In this document: positions 7,220-11,089 of the stretch, piece after piece | Position numbering within the stretch: the first letter of the stretch is position 1 | Layout: every line of letters starts with the position of its first letter | Source of the DNA: Firmicutes bacterium CAG:110 | GTDB taxonomy: Bacteria; Bacillota; Clostridia; Oscillospirales; Oscillospiraceae | DNA length: 11,089 nt | Direction: 5' to 3' | Assembly (NCBI GenBank): GCA_000434635.1 | Contig: HF988098.1 | Coordinates: forward strand, 25,354-36,442 | Made by a program: the position numbers and the translations under genes | The notes under the pieces: generated by a model | The model's database searches: none | What the model was told of the DNA's origin: nothing | What the model saw: only the letters and a program-made list of their open reading frames with translations

Positions 7220-8392
7220 TTAGTCCTGAATCGGCACCGTCTCGGGGATCTCGCCCTCGCCCTCGGTGATCGCCCGCATGTAGGCCACGTTCTTGTCCTT
7301 ATCGTACAGCATGACACTGTGGATTTGACCGTCTCCGTAGATGTCCACCATATCTCCCCACGAGTAGCCTCTGGCACGCACCGGGCAGGTGCCGCTGGAT
7401 TTGATTTCCAGACCGGACAGCATGGGCAGCATCTTCATAAGCAGATCCGTGATCTGGGAATTGGTCATGCTCACGGACACCAGCGGCAAAACCTCATTTG
7501 CCAGATTCTGCACGTCGGAAAGGCTCATCTTCTTGACTTTGGCCAGCAATGCCTCCATAAACTGACGCTGACGGGCGGTACGCTTGATGTCGCTTTCGCC
7601 GTCGCCCTCCGCCTTCCGCATACGGACGTAAGCAAGGGCGGTAGAGCCGTCCAGCCAGTTTTTGCCTTCCTTCACCTCGTAGTAATAGCGGTCATGGAAG
7701 TCGTTGAGATAGTTGGCTTCCGCCGCAGTCAGCTCAACATTAATACCGCCCAGCAGATTGATTGCCTTGATAAATGCGTCAAAGTCGATCTCCACATCGT
7801 AGTCAACTTCAATGCCGAAGTTGGAATACAGCGTCTGATTCATCAGGCCCATGGCATCCGCCGTGCTGTTGGTGCAGATGTAGCCGTTGTGGTAGATGCT
7901 GGTAAGCTTGATCTTGCCGCCGCTGTGCTTCTTTCCGTTGGTATCCGTATAGTTGGGATACTGAACCAGCGTATCCCGGAGCAGTGAGGTCAGCGTCACG
8001 GTTTTTTCGTATGTATTCACCGTACACAGGATCATGGTATCGGCAAACCGTTCAGCCTCTCCCTCACGGGCAGCCTGACCAACCAGAAGAATATTGATAT
8101 AGTCCGCGCTGGAAGCAACATGCGGCTCGGTAGCAGCCGTCGTCTCCACCGTGGCAGCTGTCGCTTCCGTAGCAGCCGTCGTCTCCACCGGCTCCGTCGT
8201 CGGTTCGGTTCGGCTGATGGTCGGCACCTGCACCTGATTCATTTTATTGAGCATGGAGTTGTAATACACCACACCCGCAACTACCAGCGCAGCAATTAAA
8301 ACTACAATAACCAGAACCACGATCAGAACGGTCTTCTTCCAGCCGCCCGTACTTTGGTTCTGTGGCTTTTTTCTTTCATAGCGTCCGCTCAT
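7220..8392 (-). CDS. LCP (LytR-CpsA-Psr) family cell-wall glycopolymer ligase
   Basis: LCP proteins attach teichoic acids, capsule or other glycopolymers from undecaprenyl-phosphate carriers to peptidoglycan on the outer membrane face. This one has 390 residues: a short basic cytoplasmic tail (1-20), one transmembrane helix (about 21-43), a Thr/Ala/Glu-rich stalk (about 58-93), and an LCP domain from about 98. Domain signatures are INILLVGQ at 99-106, FADTMIL at 116-122 and the RDTLV motif at 139-143 with its conserved Arg, then LAYVRMRKAEGDGESD and the following RTARQRQFMEALL. ATG at 8392 has AGGAGG six bases upstream. It has its own promoter and terminator and so seems to be a single-gene unit. 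Which polymer it transfers cannot be told from sequence. Older databases may call it a transcriptional attenuator LytR. Confidence 0.93.
   Translation of the reverse strand: MSGRYERKKPQNQSTGGWKKTVLIVVLVIVVLIAALVVAGVVYYNSMLNKMNQVQVPTISRTEPTTEPVETTAATEATAATVETTAATEPHVASSADYINILLVGQAAREGEAERFADTMILCTVNTYEKTVTLTSLLRDTLVQYPNYTDTNGKKHSGGKIKLTSIYHNGYICTNSTADAMGLMNQTLYSNFGIEVDYDVEIDFDAFIKAINLLGGINVELTAAEANYLNDFHDRYYYEVKEGKNWLDGSTALAYVRMRKAEGDGESDIKRTARQRQFMEALLAKVKKMSLSDVQNLANEVLPLVSVSMTNSQITDLLMKMLPMLSGLEIKSSGTCPVRARGYSWGDMVDIYGDGQIHSVMLYDKDKNVAYMRAITEGEGEIPETVPIQD
8130..8190 (-). repeat. In-frame 22-bp direct repeat in the LCP stalk
   Basis: Two identical 22-base copies stand at 8130-8151 and 8169-8190, 39 bases (13 codons) apart. 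Each encodes VETTAAT in the Thr-rich stalk. The unit length is a multiple of three, so slippage or recombination would change stalk length without breaking the frame. Confidence 0.85.
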
Positions 8393-8412
8393 GTCGTTCC
8401 TCCTAGGGATGA

Positions 8413-8426
8413 ATGTTTCTAAACAT
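8413..8426 (-). repeat. Short inverted repeat in the LCP leader
   Basis: The minus strand reads ATGTTT-AG-AAACAT, a perfect 6+6 inverted repeat starting about 10 bases after the -10 hexamer, at or near the transcript 5' end. It could be an operator or a weak 5' stem; no partner is visible. Confidence 0.4.
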
Positions 8427-8436
8427 ACTGATTTGC

Positions 8437-8465
8437 ATTATACCATGATGCCGCCGAGATTACAA
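8437..8465 (-). promoter_or_regulatory. Promoter of the LCP gene
   Basis: The minus strand shows TTGTAA (8460-8465), a 17-base spacer, and TATAAT (8437-8442) preceded by TGG, an extended -10. This is a strong sigma-A-type match and lies 44 bases before the LCP start codon. Confidence 0.88.
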
Positions 8466-8493
8466 GTCTGTTTTTCATTTTTAGCCTTTTCTT

Positions 8494-8529
8494 AAAAATG
8501 GAAAGATGGGCAGCCAAAGGCTGCCCATC
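8494..8529 (-). terminator. Rho-independent terminator after the ferredoxin gene
   Basis: An 11-base-pair stem (arms 8505-8515 and 8519-8529, GC-rich) with loop TTT is followed on the minus strand by TTTCCATTTTT. It starts 12 bases after the ferredoxin stop codon. Confidence 0.88.
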
Positions 8530-8541
8530 CGGTTGCTTGAC

Positions 8542-8928
8542 TTATTTCTCCACGATTTCCAGCAGTTCCATAGGGCATGCTTTGACGCAGATGCCGCAGG
8601 CAATGCACTTGGAGGCAGGGCTGCCTTCCTTGAACACGATCACGTGCATGGGGCAGGCTTCGGCGCACTTGCCGCAGCTGACGCACTTCTTCTTGTTGAT
8701 CATGTACACGCCGGTCTTGGGGTTCTGGGTGATGGCTTCGTGCTCACAGGTACGCATACACTTGCCGCACTGAATGCAGGTATTGGGCTTGGCGCCGGCA
8801 CCCTTGGCCACGATGCGGACACAGCTCTTCTCCTCGTCAAATTCCTTATAGAACGCCTCGGAACAGGCGGCGACGCATTGCAGACATGCCATGCACTCCA
8901 CATTTTTCTTAGCAGCGAGCTTCTTCAT
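8542..8928 (-). CDS. Polyferredoxin with four CX2CX2CX3C motifs
   Basis: This small electron-transfer protein has 128 residues and should be soluble and cytoplasmic, as no signal peptide or membrane segment is seen. Four complete 4Fe-4S motifs occur: C12/C15/C18/C22, C51/C54/C57/C61, C82/C85/C88/C92 and C108/C111/C114/C118. The last two end in the classic CP, the first two do not. C36 is an extra Cys between motifs 1 and 2. By family knowledge such proteins (HycB/CooF/HydN-like) carry electrons between oxidoreductase subunits; here no oxidoreductase lies next to it, so its partner is unknown. ATG at 8928 is chosen because the motifs begin soon after and AAGGAG stands about 11 bases upstream; the ATG at 8973 overlaps the promoter -10 region. 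It is a single-gene unit with its own promoter and terminator. Confidence 0.93.
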   Translation of the reverse strand: MKKLAAKKNVECMACLQCVAACSEAFYKEFDEEKSCVRIVAKGAGAKPNTCIQCGKCMRTCEHEAITQNPKTGVYMINKKKCVSCGKCAEACPMHVIVFKEGSPASKCIACGICVKACPMELLEIVEK

Positions 8929-8964
8929 AGCGCAGAACTCTCCTTCATTTTTTTGTTCCCTTTC

Positions 8965-8993
8965 ATTATACATGTCTATGCAAGAAAAAGCAA
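8965..8993 (-). promoter_or_regulatory. Promoter of the polyferredoxin gene
   Basis: The minus strand has TATAAT at 8965-8970 and TTGCTT at 8988-8993, 17 bases apart. The -10 is perfect and the -35 keeps only TTG. It lies 36 bases before the ATG at 8928. Confidence 0.72.
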
Positions 8994-9015
8994 CAAAAAA
9001 TTTCAGAAAATCCGA

Positions 9016-9047
9016 TTTTGCGAGTTATCATATGCTAACTTGCAAAA
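9016..9047. promoter_or_regulatory. 32-base imperfect palindrome, candidate operator
   Basis: The two half-sites are mirrored around CATATG (9029-9034): GCGAGTTAT on the left and CTAACTTGC on the right, flanked by TTTT and AAAA. Of the 13 outer base pairs beyond the central CATATG, 11 are complementary; the exceptions are 9022/9041 and 9028/9035. No T-run follows on either strand, so it does not look like a terminator. It lies in the divergent gap between the ferredoxin and the small lipoprotein gene, about 23 bases upstream of the ferredoxin -35. A dimeric regulator site is the natural reading, but no regulator is identified. Confidence 0.5.
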
Positions 9048-9100
9048 GAAAATAAAGAAAACGTCCACTTCGCAGGAAACGGAAGAAAAAGTGTTTGCTC

Positions 9101-9129
9101 TTATAAAGTTGCAGAAAACTGGGTATTAT
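9101..9129 (+). promoter_or_regulatory. Weak candidate promoter for the small lipoprotein
   Basis: TTATAA (9101-9106) and TATTAT (9124-9129) stand 17 bases apart, 67 bases before the ATG. The -10 is one base off consensus and the -35 is poor. It is the best candidate in this gap, but not compelling. Confidence 0.3.
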
Positions 9130-9196
9130 TACCAGCGTAAACCCCGGCATACGGGAAATAATACGTTTGAAGCAAGATTCATTTGGAGGTAAAAAC

Positions 9197-9481
9197 ATGA
9201 AAAAATATGCCATTCTCGTACTGGTTCTCGTCCTTACCGCGGCGCTGTTTACCGGCTGCGGCTGCACCAACCAGGACCCCAGCAGAAACACTACCGTTCC
9301 CACCACGACGCCTACCGCCGCGACCACTGAGACGACCCGGGCTACCACCGCGCCCACCACGATGCCCAGCGTTGAGCCTTCTACCAACGCCACCATCGAC
9401 AACGGCAACGGCCCTCTGGACGGGATGGACGACATTACGGAAAACACCGCCGCCCGTCAGGGTACAGCTGGTGTCCGATAA
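9197..9481 (+). CDS. Small Thr-rich lipoprotein, function unknown
   Basis: This 94-residue predicted lipoprotein is encoded on the opposite strand to most of the window. Residues 1-20 are a typical signal peptide (MKKYAILVLV, then hydrophobic) and the lipidation Cys is C21 in FTGC, with a second Cys at 23. The mature part of about 74 residues is low-complexity: roughly 20 Thr with Pro and Ala, then an acidic tail (DGMDDITEN). No enzyme domain is seen. It may be a cell-wall-spanning stalk or a disordered surface peptide, possibly O-glycosylated, but that is inference. ATG at 9197 has GGAGG seven bases upstream; the ATG at 9167 lacks such a site and would put extra residues before the signal peptide. 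It converges on the Nim-like gene, with a GC hairpin between the two stop codons. Confidence 0.8.
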   Translation: MKKYAILVLVLVLTAALFTGCGCTNQDPSRNTTVPTTTPTAATTETTRATTAPTTMPSVEPSTNATIDNGNGPLDGMDDITENTAARQGTAGVR

Positions 9482-9485
9482 CACC

Positions 9486-9504
9486 CCGGGGCAGTTCGCC
9501 CCGG
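9486..9504. terminator. GC hairpin between convergent genes, possible two-way terminator
   Basis: A 7-base-pair stem of only G and C (arms 9486-9492 and 9498-9504) with a 5-base loop sits in the 29-base gap between two convergent stop codons. Neither side has a good U-tract (TACATATTAT on the plus side), so efficiency is doubtful. Position is the main support. Confidence 0.45.
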
Positions 9505-9510
9505 TACATA

Positions 9511-9971
9511 TTATCCCATGCGTCTCCGTTTCGCCGTCCGCGCCTGCACCCGCAGACGAAGTACACGGGTTTTGGGAATCACGGCAGTGCTGTATGGGAA
9601 ATCCTCGCCCCGGTACTGCTTCATGATCAAATCCAGTGCCCTGCGCTTTTCCTCCGGCTCGGCCACATCCTCCAGATAGCCCCAGCCGATGACGCTTTCG
9701 TAGTTGATGGAACACGCCCCATTTTCCAGAACCAGACCGTGGGTACAGTCCAGCTCAAAGCCGGCGCGGTTGTCCTTTTCTATCAGAGCATACTTCGTCC
9801 CCTCCCGCGCACCGTGGATGTACAGGGTCATTCCGTCCGGCTCCATTCGAAGTTCACGGGGAGAATGTAGGGTACTGTGTCCGTGTTCAGCGCCAGATGA
9901 AGCACCTCGCAGCGGGTCATCATCTCCGTGATCTCGGCGGGGTCGGTCACTTCCCGGTCAGTTCGACGCAT
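9511..9971 (-). pseudogene. Nim-like PNPOx-fold flavoprotein, broken by a -1 frameshift
   Basis: This is a pyridoxamine-5'-phosphate-oxidase-fold protein of the NimA-like group (small FMN-binding split-barrel proteins, some linked to 5-nitroimidazole resistance). The N-terminal part (9971 to 9828) reads MRRTDREVTDPAEI, then PYILPVNF, and hits a stop after 47 codons. The rest is open in the next frame down to 9511, with MTLYIHGAREGTKYALI, FELDCTHGLV, YESVIGWG and a C-terminal RVLRLRVQARTAKRR. Adding one base at about 9847-9848 (NFGMEPDG in place of NFEWSRTE) restores a continuous protein of about 153 residues, the normal family size. The start at 9971 has AAGGAGG seven bases upstream, and that site overlaps the stop codon of the PyrF-like gene, so the two form an operon. 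It could be a recent natural mutation or a sequencing or assembly error; both halves are otherwise well preserved. Confidence 0.85.
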
Positions 9972-9983
9972 CACGTTTCCTCC

Positions 9984-10850
9984 TTAAAGAATCGTTACAT
10001 ATCTCGTCAGATTTTTCTTCATTCTTTCGGCGGCAGCCACGGCCTGCTCCAGAAAATCCCCGCCGTCGGACTGTGCCTGCTTCCATGCGCAGGTGATCGT
10101 CTCCCCCGCGCACACCACCGCGCCGTGCCCCAACCTGTCAAAGGCGTAAGAGCAGTTTTTGGCATTGGCGCTGGGGGAATCGTAGCCGTCCACGAGGAAA
10201 AACACCCGTGGATACTTGCCGCGAAGACTGCGCAGACTTTCGGCAGAGCTTGCCGCCGTCAGCGCGCCGATTCGGGAATAGCCCAGCTTTCCCACTGCCT
10301 CCGGCGCGAACCGGTTTATCAAATCCACCGCCACCGTATGCACCAGCCGGGAGCCGCAGAGCAAGTCCTGCAATTCCGGAGCGGATTTATTTCCGGTGCG
10401 CGCTGCCACGAACAAGTCCTTCTTCCCCTCCCGGCAGCCGGGCAGGAAGGGCTTGATGATATCGCTGCCCAAGTATCCGGAAACGACCAGCCCGTCACAG
10501 GGATAGTCGGTTTCCCCGCCGAAAAACGCTTCCGACGTTATCTGGGCTGCGGTCGGGCTGAGCAGTTCCGGCGCATCCAGCACCGTGTAATAGCCCATGT
10601 TCCGGGCGGTGTTCAGCGTCTGCGCCAGCTCCTGCAAGCCATCGCCGCCCAGAAGGGCAAACACGCCGAAGCTCAGCCGAACTGCCGGGATGATCCCTTT
10701 CAACCCGCCGAGCAAGTCCCGGCAGAATTCACCGTACCCTTTAGCGTCGTGAGCATACCGGGGCGGCAGAGCAGCCAGGGGCAGCATCAGCTCCACCATG
10801 GAAGGATTCTTCAGCTTGCGAATCTTTTCTTGTAATATATCAATAGACAT
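9984..10850 (-). CDS. PyrF (OMP decarboxylase)-like protein lacking catalytic motifs
   Basis: This intact 288-residue protein is related to group-2 orotidine-5'-phosphate decarboxylase, the last enzyme of UMP synthesis. Homology shows in MSIDILQEKIRKLKNP at the N-terminus, GYLGSDIIKPFL at 125-136, RTGNKSAPELQDL at 151-163, LGYSRIGAL at 189-197 and FFLVDGY at 217-223. The residues that make the enzyme work are gone. The usual VGLDP is VELML (19-23); VKPQ is VRLS (57-60); the catalytic DxKRxD motif is DAPELLSP (92-99); the phosphate-gripping PGYGAQGG is DGYDSPSA; and SSRGI is CAGETI (247-252). It is therefore probably not an active decarboxylase; a binding or regulatory role is conceivable. Automated annotation may still call it pyrF. 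ATG at 10850 has GGAGG seven bases upstream. Its stop codon lies within the ribosome binding site of the Nim-like gene. Confidence 0.85.
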   Translation of the reverse strand: MSIDILQEKIRKLKNPSMVELMLPLAALPPRYAHDAKGYGEFCRDLLGGLKGIIPAVRLSFGVFALLGGDGLQELAQTLNTARNMGYYTVLDAPELLSPTAAQITSEAFFGGETDYPCDGLVVSGYLGSDIIKPFLPGCREGKKDLFVAARTGNKSAPELQDLLCGSRLVHTVAVDLINRFAPEAVGKLGYSRIGALTAASSAESLRSLRGKYPRVFFLVDGYDSPSANAKNCSYAFDRLGHGAVVCAGETITCAWKQAQSDGGDFLEQAVAAAERMKKNLTRYVTIL

Positions 10851-10878
10851 AATCCCGCCTCCGGCATGTTTTTTGTTT

Positions 10879-10906
10879 ATTGTATCACAACTTTTTCCAT
10901 CTGCAA
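10879..10906 (-). promoter_or_regulatory. Promoter of the PyrF-like/Nim-like unit
   Basis: The minus strand has an extended -10, TGATACAAT (hexamer 10879-10884), and TTGCAG at 10901-10906, 16 bases apart. It lies 28 bases before the PyrF-like start codon. Confidence 0.65.
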
Positions 10907-10945
10907 AGATAAAAACCTTCCAGTCCTGATTTTTTTCCTTTGGGG

Positions 10946-10951
10946 TATACT
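10946..10951 (+). promoter_or_regulatory. Possible -10 element for the right-edge gene
   Basis: TATACT lies 23 bases before the ATG at 10975. No convincing -35 is seen at the right distance, so this is a weak call. It is divergent from the PyrF-like promoter, about 60 bases apart. Confidence 0.35.
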
Positions 10952-10974
10952 ACCTGTGAAGGGAGGGAGAATTT

Positions 10975-11089
10975 ATGAACGCAAAAGGATGGATGCTTTC
11001 CGCCGGTCTTGGCGCTGCTGCGGGTGCGGTAGCGGTTCTGATGATGTCCAGGCAGAATCCCGTGCGGCGCGTGGCGGCAAAAGCCGCCA
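10975..11089 (+). CDS. Small membrane-like protein, N-terminus only (runs off window)
   Basis: The first 38 codons are visible. Residues 5-22 form a hydrophobic Gly/Ala-rich helix (WMLSAGLGAAAGAVAVLMM), followed by a basic stretch (SRQNPVRRVAAKAA). This looks like a membrane-inserted N-terminus with a cytoplasmic, possibly coiled-coil or amphipathic tail, loosely like YtxH-type small proteins; I do not recognise the family with certainty. ATG at 10975 follows GGGAGGG (GGAGG 8 bases upstream). It is divergent from the PyrF-like gene, sharing a 124-base intergenic region. Confidence 0.7.
   Translation, partial: MNAKGWMLSAGLGAAAGAVAVLMMSRQNPVRRVAAKAA

Noticed and set aside
10532..10590. Possibility that the missing catalytic motif of the PyrF-like protein is due to two compensating frameshifts
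   Set aside because: The other frames over this stretch do not encode DxKRxD, and the flanks are in the same frame. Other, distant motifs are also lost.
9897..10835. A 312-codon plus-strand frame opposite the PyrF-like gene
   Set aside because: It is an antisense shadow; the minus strand shows clear PyrF homology, promoter and ribosome binding site.
1..11089. CRISPR arrays, insertion sequences, phage genes, tRNA or rRNA genes, riboswitches
   Set aside because: No regularly spaced repeats, transposase or integrase motifs, tRNA-like cloverleaf or known riboswitch core were seen; all intergenic gaps are under 230 bases.

Overview
The window reads as a chromosomal segment of a fairly GC-rich clostridial Firmicute, most likely in the Oscillospiraceae or a related family. 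The basis is strong AGGAGG-type ribosome binding sites, a WhiA/DnaE/MurB cluster, an LCP cell-wall protein, a Gram-positive MurB, several lipoproteins and a clostridial-type multi-cluster ferredoxin. The species assignment is inference. There is no CRISPR array, insertion sequence, tRNA or rRNA.

Layout: from the left edge to 7073 lies one leftward gene train, transcribed murB -> whiA -> dnaE -> FG-GAP-like lipoprotein -> response regulator (cut by the window edge). whiA and dnaE overlap by ATGA. murB has a good extended -10 promoter, and a weaker internal promoter precedes the lipoprotein gene. This joins cell-wall precursor synthesis, a division-linked regulator, a replicative polymerase and the start of a two-component system. 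The genes rapZ and gdnK/glmR (yvcK), which usually stand between murB and whiA in clostridia, are absent here.

From 7169 to 8993 are two single-gene leftward units, each with its own promoter and hairpin terminator: an LCP (LytR-CpsA-Psr) ligase with a Thr-rich stalk, and a ferredoxin with four CX2CX2CX3C motifs. A 223-base divergent gap holding a 32-base imperfect palindrome separates the ferredoxin from a small rightward Thr-rich lipoprotein gene.

From 9511 to 10906 is a leftward two-gene unit. Its first gene is an intact homologue of group-2 orotidine-5'-phosphate decarboxylase that has lost essentially every recognisable catalytic and phosphate-binding motif (a candidate pseudoenzyme). 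Its second gene is a Nim-like pyridoxamine-phosphate-oxidase-fold flavoprotein broken by a one-base frameshift. At the right edge a rightward gene for a small glycine/alanine-rich membrane-like protein begins.

The most interesting item is the PyrF-like protein without an active site. Next come the reduced murB-whiA neighbourhood, the lipoprotein linked to the two-component gene, and the operator-like palindrome.
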